Assembly (NCBI RefSeq): GCF_018130765.1
Contig: NZ_JAFCJZ010000001.1
Location: forward strand, 434,001 to 498,000
Direction: 5' to 3'
From: Bradyrhizobium iriomotense
GTDB taxonomy: Bacteria > Pseudomonadota > Alphaproteobacteria > Rhizobiales > Xanthobacteraceae
DNA length: 64,000 nucleotides
Shown here: positions 41,863-49,827 of the stretch, one piece after another
How the letters are laid out: each line of letters opens with the position of its first letter
How positions within the stretch are numbered: position 1 is the first letter of the stretch
The notes under the pieces: generated by a model
Databases searched by the model: none
What the model was told of the DNA's origin: nothing
Seen by the model: only the letters and a program-made list of their open reading frames with translations
Position numbers and translations under genes: made by a program

Positions 41863-42744
41863 CTAGCGCTGCCTCTGCGCCAGATAAAATCCGCACAGCA
41901 CGGTCACGAGGCCGGCCGTCTGCAACAGCGTCGGCGGCTCGCCGAGCAGGAGCCAGCCGGTCAGCAGCGTCAGCGCCGGCACGCAGGCCGGAAACACCGC
42001 GGCGCGGGCGACGCCGAGGCGCTGCACCGAGACCGCGAACAGATAGAGCGCGGCGGGGCCCGCGAGCACGCCCTGCGCCAGCGCCTGGATCGCGTTCTCC
42101 CATACGCCGATCGCCGCAACGTGAGCGAGGCCAACGATGGCGATGTAGAGCGGCAGCAGCAGCAGCGACAGCACGTTGATGACGAGCGCGGCCGACACGG
42201 CCGAGACGCGCCAGCGCCGCAGCGCTGCGCCGAAGCCGGCGAACATCAATCCGGTCAGCACGAAGATCAGATCGCCCTGCACGCCCTCGGCGCCGATATG
42301 GCCGATCGATTCCGCGCCGATGACGCCAAGACCGGCGACGATGATGATGGCGCCTGCGAGCCGCGAAGCGGAGATCCGCTCTTTCAGGACCAGTGCCGCG
42401 AGCAAGAGACCGCCGAGCGTGGCGCAGGACGGCTGGATCACGCTGCCATGGCCGAGCGGCACGAACAAAAAGCCGGTGTAGGAGATCAGCGACATCACGG
42501 GGCCGCCGAGCACCATCAGCGCAAGGCCCCTGCCCCAGCCGATACCGCAGAGATCGGAGATGCCGGCGCGCAGAACCAGCGGCAGGAACGCAATCCCCGA
42601 CCAGACATAGCGATGCACGAGCAGATCGACCGGCGTGAAGCCGACCTTCAGCCCATGCCGCGTGCCGGCAAAGCCCAGCGCCCAGAACAGCGCAGCCGAC
42701 AGACCGCAGACCGCAGACCACGCCGAGCAGTGCCGGCGCCGCAT
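41863..42744 (-). CDS. EamA/DMT family transporter, 5' end possibly shifted
   Basis: The protein has about ten membrane helices and two EamA halves: GTRHGLKVGFTPVDLLVHRYVWSG, VPLGHGSVIQPSCATLGGLLLA, and a second half with AVFPACVPALTLLTGWLLLGEPP. The in-frame start at 42744 gives an odd N-terminus MRRRHCSAWSAV before VCGLSAALFW. A different frame from ATG 42790 reads MDQRTSGADALIHKNDAAPA and then LLGVVCGL, which joins the transporter frame if one copy of a tandem 7-bp repeat (42703-42716) is removed. The original gene may therefore be 41863-42790 with a 7-bp duplication. The substrate is unknown. Confidence 0.85.
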   Translation of the reverse strand: MRRRHCSAWSAVCGLSAALFWALGFAGTRHGLKVGFTPVDLLVHRYVWSGIAFLPLVLRAGISDLCGIGWGRGLALMVLGGPVMSLISYTGFLFVPLGHGSVIQPSCATLGGLLLAALVLKERISASRLAGAIIIVAGLGVIGAESIGHIGAEGVQGDLIFVLTGLMFAGFGAALRRWRVSAVSAALVINVLSLLLLPLYIAIVGLAHVAAIGVWENAIQALAQGVLAGPAALYLFAVSVQRLGVARAAVFPACVPALTLLTGWLLLGEPPTLLQTAGLVTVLCGFYLAQRQR

Positions 42745-42874
42745 CGTTCTTGTGAATGAGAGCGTCAGCGCCGCTCGTCCGCTGATCCATGGATGAAGCC
42801 TTATGTCAGTGCGCTTACCGGCTCAACCCACGCAGCCGCAGGGCTGGCACGCAGCGGAGAAGCAAAGACCCTTG

Positions 42875-42951
42875 TAGCCCGGATGGGCGCAGCGATATCC
42901 GGGACTCCTCTCACAACCGTTCCCGGATATCGCTACGCTCATCCGGGCCAC
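42875..42951. repeat. Interspersed palindrome, GTAGCCCGGATGAGCG type
   Basis: Arms GTAGCCCGGATGGGCGCAGCGATATCC and GGATATCGCTACGCTCATCCGGGCCAC are inverted copies. It lies between the EamA gene and the Ada-type gene. Confidence 0.85.
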
Positions 42952-43098
42952 ACGCGGACCGCATCGTCACCCCTCCTCACCGGACTCGTTGAGATGAGAT
43001 GAGCCTTCTAGGCCGCGATGCGAATTGCCGCTCGCCACATTCGGACTCGGTCATCCCGCGCCTCTTCCGCATGCAAAGGTCTGAGCTATGATCCGGCC

Positions 43099-43662
43099 AT
43101 GCTGAGCTTCGATATCTGCAACGCCGCGCGCCTGCGCCGCGATCCCAATTATGATGGCCGCTTCTTCACGGCGGTGAAGACCACGGGCATCTATTGCCGT
43201 CCCGTGTGTCCCGCCAAGCAGCCGCTGACGCGCAACGTCGTCTATTGTCCGACGGCCGCGGCGGCGGAGGCCGCGGGCTTCCGGCCTTGTCTGCGCTGCC
43301 GTCCCGAAACCGCGCCGTTCTGCCCGGCCTGGAACGGCACGCGCTCGACCGTGGCGCGAGCGGTGAAGCTCATCAATGATGGCGCGCTCGACGAATGTTC
43401 GGTGGTGACCCTCGCGACGCGCCTCGGTATCTCCTCGCGTCATCTGGCGCGGCTGTTCGAGCGGCATGTCGGCGCGACGCCTCAGCAGCTCGCCAAGACG
43501 CTGCGTGTCCAGCGTGCCAAGCGCCTGCTCGATGCCGGCGATCACACCATGACGGAGATTGCGTTCCAGTCCGGTTTCGGCAGCCTGCGCCGCTTCAACG
43601 CCGCCTTCGCCGAGCTCTACGGCCGCTCGCCGTCCCGCTTGCGCTCATCGAGGGCTGCGTAG
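43099..43662 (+). CDS. Ada-type metal-binding/AraC transcriptional activator (AdaA-like)
   Basis: The 187-residue protein has an N-terminal Ada metal-binding domain (FFTAVKTTGIYCRPVCPAKQP and RPCLRCRPE), whose four cysteines bind zinc and can accept a methyl group from DNA methylphosphotriesters. An AraC-type helix-turn-helix follows (VVTLATRLGISSRHLARLFERHVGATP and MTEIAFQSGFGSLRRFNAAF). No O6-alkylguanine transferase domain is present, so it is the AdaA-type split form that senses alkylation and activates repair genes. ATG 43099 gives the family start. A partner alkylguanine transferase or AlkA gene is not adjacent. Confidence 0.92.
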   Translation: MLSFDICNAARLRRDPNYDGRFFTAVKTTGIYCRPVCPAKQPLTRNVVYCPTAAAAEAAGFRPCLRCRPETAPFCPAWNGTRSTVARAVKLINDGALDECSVVTLATRLGISSRHLARLFERHVGATPQQLAKTLRVQRAKRLLDAGDHTMTEIAFQSGFGSLRRFNAAFAELYGRSPSRLRSSRAA

Positions 43663-43665
43663 CCG

Positions 43666-43812
43666 TCAGAAAAATCCCGGGCTGAGATCGAGGCCGTAGG
43701 TCAGGCTCAGCACGAACACGAACAGCGCGGCGGCCGCGAACAGCGCAAGATGCCTGAGAATGAATTCACGCGGCGACGTAGTGACAGCAACGGCTTTTTG
43801 CGCAACGGGCAT
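43666..43812 (-). CDS. Single-span membrane protein (48 aa)
   Basis: A 48-codon gene ends 3 nt from the Ada-type gene on the opposite strand. The product starts MPVAQKAVAVTTSPREFIL and has one hydrophobic helix (LALFAAAALFVFVLSLTYG). GGAGG 6 nt before the ATG is an ideal ribosome binding site. The function is unknown. Confidence 0.68.
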   Translation of the reverse strand: MPVAQKAVAVTTSPREFILRHLALFAAAALFVFVLSLTYGLDLSPGFF

Positions 43813-44126
43813 GAACGACCTCCAGTATGATTCGAGAAATTGGCCGCTCGATATGCGGCGCGCGCATCAGGCACCGCGATCTCCGAAACAACTATTAAGA
43901 AGATCACACGCGTCTTGAACGGCCGTACACAACGCTCGGCTCGCGCGCCTCCTTTTGAATTTCGGATTCTCGATCCGCGCACGCGCGCACAAAAACGCGC
44001 TGCCTCCCTGCCACAAAGAAAAACCGCGCTCCCAAGGGAACGCGGCTCCAACGTGACGCGAGGCCTTCTTAAAACCCGAATCTTGCGGTAGGCACGATGC
44101 GCCCGCACCGCACCTGTCGCGAAAGC
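43813..44126. other. Non-coding gap containing a minus-strand terminator
   Basis: Over 314 bp I see no gene. The right part holds the strong minus-strand terminator of the gene at 44127. The rest shows no repeat or promoter match. Confidence 0.55.
44016..44045 (-). terminator. Rho-independent terminator for the 82-aa secreted protein gene
   Basis: On the minus strand, CCGCGTTCCC and GGGAGCGCGG pair around a 2-nt loop and are followed by TTTTTCTTT. It lies 80-110 nt after the stop codon. Confidence 0.8.
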
Positions 44127-44375
44127 TTAGCGGGCCGAGCCCACGGTCGCGGTCTTCACCTTGCGCGGAGCGAGGACGCTGGCCTGGACCACCGTCACGC
44201 TGGTGGCGGGCGCCGACACCTGCTGCTCGACCTTGTTGGCGCCGAGCACACGGACCTGCACGGGGGACGCCGGAATGCCATTGGCCTCATAGGCCGGCAG
44301 CTCGGCGGCGAAGGTGGCAGTCGAGCCTGCGATGGCGAGGGCGGCGGCTGCGATCGACAAAGTCTTCTTGTTCAT
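44127..44375 (-). CDS. Small secreted protein (82 aa)
   Basis: The 82-residue product has a signal peptide (MNKKTLSIAAAALAIAGSTATFAA). The mature part has a repeated valine-rich pattern (SPVQVRVLGANKVEQQVSAPATSVTVVQA) and a basic end. GGAG 9 nt before ATG 44375 fits. No family is recognised. It has its own strong terminator, so it is monocistronic. Confidence 0.78.
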   Translation of the reverse strand: MNKKTLSIAAAALAIAGSTATFAAELPAYEANGIPASPVQVRVLGANKVEQQVSAPATSVTVVQASVLAPRKVKTATVGSAR

Positions 44376-44525
44376 TGGTGATGCTCCAGAAGGAAGTTTC
44401 GGAGCACATCTAATCCTGATTTGCTGCATTGCGACATGCGTTGTTGCAACGCAATATCGCGTCCCGCGCATGGCAATATGTTTAACGCGCCCAACGTCTT
44501 GGACGGATTCCCTGATTCGGCAGGG

Positions 44526-44729
44526 TCAGCCGCCGAGCACGTTGCCCCAGCCGTCGAAGACGTAGCCCTTCCAGGCGACGGTTCCATCGCCCCGGAGGCG
44601 GCTGGCCCGCCGATAATCGTCGGCTTGATCGGCGGTCCAGGTGATGATCCTGCCAGAGACACGATCGTGGAGGATGGCGGGCTCGGTGGGATCGAAGGCG
44701 TCCATGGGACGAAGCGAGGAATGCGTCAT
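44526..44729 (-). CDS. Hypothetical protein (67 aa)
   Basis: The 67-residue product starts MTHSSLRPMDAFDPTEPAIL and contains SGRIITWTADQADDYRRASRL and WKGYVFDGWGNVLGG. It reads as a real soluble domain, but I recognise no family. The longer in-frame extension to 45035 covers the divergent gene's leader and is unlikely. The ribosome binding site is weak, so the start could be at 44708. It diverges from the peptidase-like gene. Confidence 0.62.
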   Translation of the reverse strand: MTHSSLRPMDAFDPTEPAILHDRVSGRIITWTADQADDYRRASRLRGDGTVAWKGYVFDGWGNVLGG

Positions 44730-44982
44730 GGCCGACCAACGCGCTCCGCTTTGGGAAAGTTGCCGCGAGGCGTCAGATTCGTATTTATCGAAGTCAGGCG
44801 TCCGCGGCGCCTGGAACCCGCGCGTGTCTCCCAGGCCACACTTCCCCCAAAAAGCCCATTTTCGCCCATTTGCGCCATTGCGCCGCCACACGGCCCCCCG
44901 AACAATCGAGGTGCTGCGTGCCTTTCTGTGCAAGACTGTCCGACAAGACTGGTTCGGGCAGAACCGTTTGGAGGCAGGGATC

Positions 44983-46281
44983 ATGAATGATCGGCGGTCT
45001 CTTCTGGTGGCAGTCGCGTGCCCCTCGGCCGTCATGGCCGGCTGGCTGGCGCTCTCTCTGTCCGCCTATGCCCCTGCCCTGATCGAGAACAGCGGCGCCA
45101 ATGCGGCTGCAATCTCGCGTGCGAAAGATCTCGGCCGTCTCGATCTCGCCGACGTTCCGCGCGCTGCGACGATCGAGGATGGCATTGCGCTGACTGCCGA
45201 CATCGCGGCCGCGGCTGCCGCGACACCAGCGCCGGTGGTCGCCGAAGCAGCGGCGCCCGAGGTGCCCGCCCCCGCCATCAAGCTCGCCTCCGCCGATCCT
45301 GCGCTGATCCTGGCGGCCGAACCGCCCGCGCCGCAAATTCTGCCCGAGCCGGCGCCCGTCGCCAGCGAGGCCGCGCCAGTGCAGGAACCCGTCAAGCTTG
45401 CATCCGCCGATCCCGCCGAGATCGTGGCCACGGACGCGCTGTCGCCCGCGGCGCTTGCGACCGGGCCGGCAGCCACCACCGAAAGCAAGGCATCACCACC
45501 AGCCGACACGATCGCCGTGCTCGACGAATGCTTCGTCATCGACGCCTGCATCGACCGCTATCTCTGGGCCCTCTACCAGCGCACGCCCAAGGAGGACTCG
45601 ATCAAGGTCGAGGACCGCCGCGCCGTCACCGTCAAGCGCAGGGGCAAGATGGTGACCGTGATGCGCAGCTTCACAAAACTGGTCGACGAGGATTTCGGCT
45701 GGAAGGATCCGAAGGCCGCCGAGCACGCGAACATGTCGATGATGGATTACGTCATCGGCGGCATGGACAAGAGCTTTAAGCGAAAACTGTTCCGTACGCT
45801 GCTCGCCGCCGAAGCCGCCGGCCTGTCGCCGGGCATCACCAGCGCGTTCCGTGACGACTACCGCCAGTCGATCGCGAGCGGCCTGAAGGCCGCCTCCGAC
45901 CGCTCCTATCACGGCGGCAGCACGCGCGGCGGCTACGGCCACGGCATGGCGGCCGACATCGTCAGCACCCAGGGCAATAACCGCGCGCAGCGTTGGGTCT
46001 CGACTGAAGTGTTGTGGAAATGGGTCGATGCCAACGGCAAAGCATACGGCATCGGCCGGCCCTATCTCGGCCGCGACCCGCCGCATGTCGGCCCCATCGA
46101 CGGTGCAGAATATATCTCGAAGCGCGGCACGGCGGACCGCAAGGACGTCGCCAGCGCCAAGCCGAAGAAGGCGCGGGCCGTGGCGCATGCGAAGCTGCCG
46201 AAGGCGCAGGCCGCGCGTGAGCAGAAAACCCCGGGCAAGCCGCAGAAATCGGCGCAATCGATCGGCAAGCGCGCGACCTGA
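44983..46281 (+). CDS. Peptidase M15-like (D,D-/L,D-carboxypeptidase-like) exported protein
   Basis: The 432-residue protein has an N-terminal membrane anchor or signal segment (LLVAVACPSAVMAGWLALSL). A long Ala/Pro-rich linker with repeated KLASADPA motifs follows (about 60-170), then a C-terminal domain of about 200 residues and a Lys/Ala-rich basic tail. The domain carries SAFRDDYRQSI, YGHGMAADIVS and PPHVGP, which correspond to the SxxRxxxxQ, HxxGxxxD and final H zinc motifs of M15/VanY peptidases. It probably trims peptidoglycan stem peptides. GAGGCAGGGA precedes ATG 44983; upstream in-frame codons are spurious. pdxY converges 4 nt after its stop. Confidence 0.82.
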   Translation: MNDRRSLLVAVACPSAVMAGWLALSLSAYAPALIENSGANAAAISRAKDLGRLDLADVPRAATIEDGIALTADIAAAAAATPAPVVAEAAAPEVPAPAIKLASADPALILAAEPPAPQILPEPAPVASEAAPVQEPVKLASADPAEIVATDALSPAALATGPAATTESKASPPADTIAVLDECFVIDACIDRYLWALYQRTPKEDSIKVEDRRAVTVKRRGKMVTVMRSFTKLVDEDFGWKDPKAAEHANMSMMDYVIGGMDKSFKRKLFRTLLAAEAAGLSPGITSAFRDDYRQSIASGLKAASDRSYHGGSTRGGYGHGMAADIVSTQGNNRAQRWVSTEVLWKWVDANGKAYGIGRPYLGRDPPHVGPIDGAEYISKRGTADRKDVASAKPKKARAVAHAKLPKAQAAREQKTPGKPQKSAQSIGKRAT

Positions 46282-46285
46282 GCCG

Positions 46286-47104
46286 TTACGGCTTGCGTCC
46301 CGCCGTCGGCAGCGGCACCAGCCGCATCTCGGCCGCGCCGGCCTCTTGCGTGCGCACCAGCACGGCAAAGATGGTCTCGACCGCGAGCCGTACCGCGGCT
46401 TCCATCGCCTTGCCCTTGGCCAGATGCGCCGCGATCAGGCCGGTGAGCAGATCGCCGGTGCCATAGGGGCGGATCGGCAGCCGCGGCGTCGCAAAGCGCG
46501 ACAGCTGGCCGTCAGCGCAAAGGATAGTCTCCACCTGCCCGTCAGGCGTGTCGGTGAGGGTGCAGCCGGTCGCTACGACGTCGATGCGGCCCTCGCCAGC
46601 GAGCGCCGCGCACGCCGCGCGCAGGCCCTGCGTATCGGCGATCGGAAGCCCAGCGAGCAGCTCGAGCTCGAACTGGTTCGGCGTCGTCAGGTTCGCGGCC
46701 GGCAGCAGCCGGTGCCGCACCACGTCCAGGATGCCGTCGGCGACATAGACGCGGCCATCGTCCCCGATCACGGGGTCGCAGAGATAGACGAGCTTCGAAT
46801 TCCGCGTCAGGGCGCGCTCGACGAAATCGGCGACGACAGCCGCATTGCCGGGCGAGCCGAGATAGCCGGTGACCAGCACCGCGGCCTCGTCGACGAGATC
46901 GCGCTCCTCGACGCCTTTGAGAAGATCGGCGACGAGCTCGGTCTCCAGCACGCGGCCGCGCAGGGTCGGATAGCGCGGATGGTTCGATAGCAGCGTGGTC
47001 GGCACCGCCGCGACGTTTACGCCTTCCGCCTGCATGGCGTAGGCGGCCGCGCTGTTGCCGACATGGCCGTGGACCACCTGGCTTTGAATGGAGATGACGA
47101 GCAT
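46286..47104 (-). CDS. pdxY: Pyridoxal kinase
   Basis: The 272-residue ribokinase-family enzyme phosphorylates pyridoxal in vitamin B6 salvage. Diagnostic segments are ISIQSQVVHGHVGNSAAAY at the start, TTLLSNHPRYPTLRG, VYLCDPVIGDDGRVYV, TPNQFELELLAG and the anion-hole GTGDLLTGL with the catalytic Asp. ATG 47104 gives the family N-terminus; the 14-residue in-frame extension is unlikely. The stop lies 4 nt from that of the converging peptidase-like gene. Confidence 0.95.
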   Translation of the reverse strand: MLVISIQSQVVHGHVGNSAAAYAMQAEGVNVAAVPTTLLSNHPRYPTLRGRVLETELVADLLKGVEERDLVDEAAVLVTGYLGSPGNAAVVADFVERALTRNSKLVYLCDPVIGDDGRVYVADGILDVVRHRLLPAANLTTPNQFELELLAGLPIADTQGLRAACAALAGEGRIDVVATGCTLTDTPDGQVETILCADGQLSRFATPRLPIRPYGTGDLLTGLIAAHLAKGKAMEAAVRLAVETIFAVLVRTQEAGAAEMRLVPLPTAGRKP

Positions 47105-47152
47105 GCGGAGGTCCGTAAGGTCAATCGCGGTGCAAGGCAAGCGCAACCCGGA

Positions 47153-47794
47153 TCACGAAAAATCGTACCCAAGCCCCGGCCGCAGCGCTTGCATCTTCCG
47201 CGCCAGCCGCCGATGCCCCGTCTCCTCCGACCGCGCCAAGCGGTCCGCGACAGCGACATGATCCGCATCGCTCTTGTGCTGGTTGAGCTTGGCCTGCCCC
47301 TCGACGGTATCGATCACGAGATCGATGACGCGGATCGCGGCCAGCATGCTCTCGCGCTTCTCCGGCTCCATCCGGGCGAGGTCCCAGGGCTGCTTCGGCA
47401 AACGCGCCTCGGCGACCGCGAGCAGCGCATCGCCATGCCCGCGGTTCTGGTCCAGCCCGCGCAGATGCGCCACGCCCGACAGGTGCACGGCATCGTAGAG
47501 CCAGGTCGAGACGTTGTCCTGCGACGCATACCAGTCATTGGAGACGTAGGCATCGTCGCCGGCGACGATCAGCAGGAATCGCCGCGCACCATCCGCCAGC
47601 GGAACGAGCGGATTCCTGGCGGTGAGGTGGATCTGCACGATCGCGCGCCCGTCGCGTTTGGCCAGCACGAACGGCACATGCGAGGCGCGCGGCCCGCGCT
47701 CGTCCACTGCTACGACCACGCCGAAGCCGCGTTGCCCGGCGAACTCCAGCGCAGCCTGCTCCTCGATGCGGAATTGGGGACGGAGGACATGCAT
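47153..47794 (-). CDS. FMN-binding negative regulator, PaiB family
   Basis: The 213-residue protein resembles PaiB/transcriptional regulator family proteins with a split-barrel flavin fold. It shows GFGVVVAVDERGPRASHVPFVL near the start, AIVQIHLTARNPL, then LLIVAGDDAYVSNDWYAS, and a C-terminal helix KLNQHKSDADHVAVADRL, the usual family signature (KLNQN..D). The role is unclear; PaiB is linked to regulation in Bacillus. It lies between the TetR gene and pdxY on the same strand. Confidence 0.85.
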   Translation of the reverse strand: MHVLRPQFRIEEQAALEFAGQRGFGVVVAVDERGPRASHVPFVLAKRDGRAIVQIHLTARNPLVPLADGARRFLLIVAGDDAYVSNDWYASQDNVSTWLYDAVHLSGVAHLRGLDQNRGHGDALLAVAEARLPKQPWDLARMEPEKRESMLAAIRVIDLVIDTVEGQAKLNQHKSDADHVAVADRLARSEETGHRRLARKMQALRPGLGYDFS

Positions 47795-47887
47795 GGCGCG
47801 GCGCTCGATTGGCTCGACGAAGGGCGAGGCCAAGCTAACCCATCATGTGCCGAAATCAGAAACGATATTGGGCCGCAAACGCAGATG

Positions 47888-48532
47888 TCAGGATTGATTT
47901 CGGCGCCGCGCCAGCTCGCCGAGATAGGCGCAGAACATGTCGGCCAGTCCGTCGGCATGGCGCGCGATCTCCGCTTCGCTGCGTGGCGCCTCCGAGAACC
48001 GCTTGCCGACCTCGCTCAGCGTCGTCGTGATCAGTTCGCCGGCAAGCGCGCGCGTTGCATCCGTTGCCCTGGGCAGCGCCTCCCGCATGAACGCCGCGAC
48101 GATTCCCTTGCCGGCAGCCCGCGCGTCCTGCGCCTCGGGCGCATCGCGATAGAGCGGTGCTGCGTCGCTGAGCGCGGTGCGGATCGCGGCCTCCTCGCAC
48201 TCCGAGCGGATGAAGGCGTGGACCAGCGCGCGCAGCCGCGCCAGTGGCGGCTTCGCACCGTCCGCGAGGATGCCGCGCAACATGTCGCTCGTGCGCCGCC
48301 ATTCATCGCTCTGGAGGCGGAACAGGATCGCCGCCTTGTTCGGAAAGTATTGATAGAGCGACCCGACGCTCACCCCGGCCCGCTCCGCCACCCGCGCCGT
48401 CGTGAAACGCTGCGCGCCCTCCTTCGCCAGGACCTGAACAGCGGCATCCAGAATGGCCGCCACGAGCTCTGTGGAGCGGACCTGTTGCGGCTGTTTTCGT
48501 GAGGAGATTGAACGGCTTCGACGATCGGCCAT
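47888..48532 (-). CDS. TetR/AcrR family regulator
   Basis: The 214-residue repressor has an N-terminal TetR helix-turn-helix (AAILDAAVQVLAKEGAQRFTTARVAERAGVSVGSLYQYFPNKAAIL) and a helical ligand-binding domain of about 140 residues. The start at ATG 48532 has AAGGG upstream; TTG 48547 is in frame. It diverges from the O-methyltransferase gene, with a strong palindrome in between, and probably represses both. The upstream PaiB-like gene is on the same strand. Confidence 0.9.
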   Translation of the reverse strand: MADRRSRSISSRKQPQQVRSTELVAAILDAAVQVLAKEGAQRFTTARVAERAGVSVGSLYQYFPNKAAILFRLQSDEWRRTSDMLRGILADGAKPPLARLRALVHAFIRSECEEAAIRTALSDAAPLYRDAPEAQDARAAGKGIVAAFMREALPRATDATRALAGELITTTLSEVGKRFSEAPRSEAEIARHADGLADMFCAYLGELARRRNQS

Positions 48533-48558
48533 GGCGCCCTTGGGCAATGCGAATAGCG

Positions 48559-48580
48559 AATGCGACGAATTAGTCGTATT
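48559..48580. promoter_or_regulatory. Palindromic operator candidate for the TetR regulator
   Basis: AATGCGAC (48559-48566) and GTCGTATT (48573-48580) are inverted repeats with one mismatch around GAATTA, in the TetR/O-methyltransferase intergenic region. Confidence 0.6.
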
Positions 48581-48629
48581 TCAGCTTTCACGCAAGCACA
48601 CGTTTTGCCGCCAACTCTGGAGACCTCGA

Positions 48630-49291
48630 ATGACCATCCCCACCATCACATCGCTTGCGCCGCTGCTGGATCGCCTCTTCCGCGAGGCCGAGGCCGCAAG
48701 CGGCGCAACGCACGCAGCCGTCGCGGATCTGTCCGATACCGAGCGGGCGCGGATGCTGCGGAGCAAGACCGACTATCGCGATCTCTATGGACGCCTGAAG
48801 GACGCGCCGCTCGCGGTCTCGCGCGAGACCGGTCACCTACTCTACATGCTGGCGCGCAGCTCCCGCGCCAAGGCGATCGTCGAGTTCGGCACCTCGTTCG
48901 GCATCTCGACGCTGCACTTTGCCGCAGGCTTGCGCGACAAGGGCGGCGGCCGTCTCATCACCAGTTCGAACCGTCGAAAGTCGCGCGGGCGCTGGACAAC
49001 CTGTCGGCCGGCGGCTTGATCGACCTCGTCGAAATCCGCGAGGGCGATGCGCTGCAAACCCTCAGTGCCGATCTGCCTGATACGATCGATCTCGTGCTGC
49101 TCGACGGCGCCAAGGCGCTCTACCCCGAGATCCTGGATCTGATCGAAGGCCACCTCCGGCCGGGTGCGATCGTCGTCGCCGACAACGCCGACGACAGTCC
49201 CGACTATCTGGCGCGCGTACGCGCGCCCGGAAGCGGCTACATGTCCACGCCCTTCGCCGAAGACGTCGAACTCTCCGTGCGGATCAACTAG
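48630..49291 (+). pseudogene. O-methyltransferase gene split by a frameshift
   Basis: The first part (ATG 48630 with GGAGA upstream) carries the start of a catechol/caffeoyl-CoA O-methyltransferase-type protein, SKTDYRDLYGRLKDAPLAVS then AIVEFGTSFGISTLHFAAGL, reaching GGGRLITS. The continuation FEPSKVARALDNLSAGGLIDLV, TIDLVLLDGAKALYPEILDL and GAIVVADNADDSPDYLARV is in another frame and ends at 49291. The break is near 48961-48966, where ITTEFEPSKV would be expected, and one missing base restores the reading. Both halves together give about 220 residues, the normal family size. If real, the enzyme is inactive; it would otherwise be controlled by the divergent TetR. Confidence 0.85.
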
Positions 49292-49317
49292 CGCCGCCCC
49301 GAACCACCACAAGAGCT

Positions 49318-49353
49318 TGAGGCCGCCGCACGCTGCATCGCGCGGCGGCTTCA
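49318..49353 (+). terminator. Hairpin after the O-methyltransferase gene
   Basis: GCCGCCGC (49322-49329) pairs with GCGGCGGC (49342-49349), followed by TTC. It is GC-rich with a weak T tail, so it is a probable terminator. Confidence 0.5.
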
Positions 49354-49440
49354 GCCTGTGTTCCCGACGTGTCGCAGGCTCGTCACTGACACGTGATAAT
49401 GGTTGACGGCAAAAGCCGATTTCTGCGTGCTAAACATACC

Positions 49441-49452
49441 TACCGCGCGGTA
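49441..49452. promoter_or_regulatory. Palindromic operator candidate upstream of the SMR gene
   Basis: TACCGCGCGGTA is a perfect 12-bp palindrome, 16 nt before the SMR start codon, in the position of a repressor site. The SMR gene is followed by its own TetR-family regulator. Confidence 0.6.
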
Positions 49453-49467
49453 TCTTTCTTAGCCGCC

Positions 49468-49827
49468 ATGCCCGAGCCCGACATGACCTCCGCCTTCAAC
49501 GCCTACGCAGCGCTTGCCCTCGCCATTGTCCTCGAGGTTACCGCGTCCGCCTTCCTGCAGCAGTCCGCGCAATTCACGCGGCCGTGGCCGACGCTCGCCA
49601 TGGTGCTGTTCTATGTCGCCTCGTTTTACGCGCTGTCGGTCGCGATCCGGGTGATCCCCTTGAGCATCGCCTATGCGATCTGGGGCGGCGTCGGCATCAT
49701 CCTGACCGCGACCGTCTCCTTCGTGCTGTTCCGCCAGATGCTGGACGCCGCCGCCTTCGTCGGCATCGGCTTGATCGTATCGGGGGTCGTGATCATCAAC
49801 CTGTTCTCGGAGACGACGGTGCATTGA
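49468..49827 (+). CDS. Small multidrug resistance (SMR) efflux protein
   Basis: The protein of about 119 residues has four transmembrane helices and the SMR/EmrE pattern. The first helix has the conserved glutamate in ALAIVLEVTASAFLQQS, followed by FYALSVAIRVIPLSIAYAIWGGVG and ATVSFVLFRQMLDAAAFVGIGLIVSGVVIINL. It acts as a dimeric proton/drug antiporter for cationic compounds. ATG 49468 or 49483 could be the start. Its stop codon overlaps the start of the TetR gene by one base, so the two form an operon that is probably autoregulated through the palindrome at 49441. Confidence 0.9.
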   Translation: MPEPDMTSAFNAYAALALAIVLEVTASAFLQQSAQFTRPWPTLAMVLFYVASFYALSVAIRVIPLSIAYAIWGGVGIILTATVSFVLFRQMLDAAAFVGIGLIVSGVVIINLFSETTVH

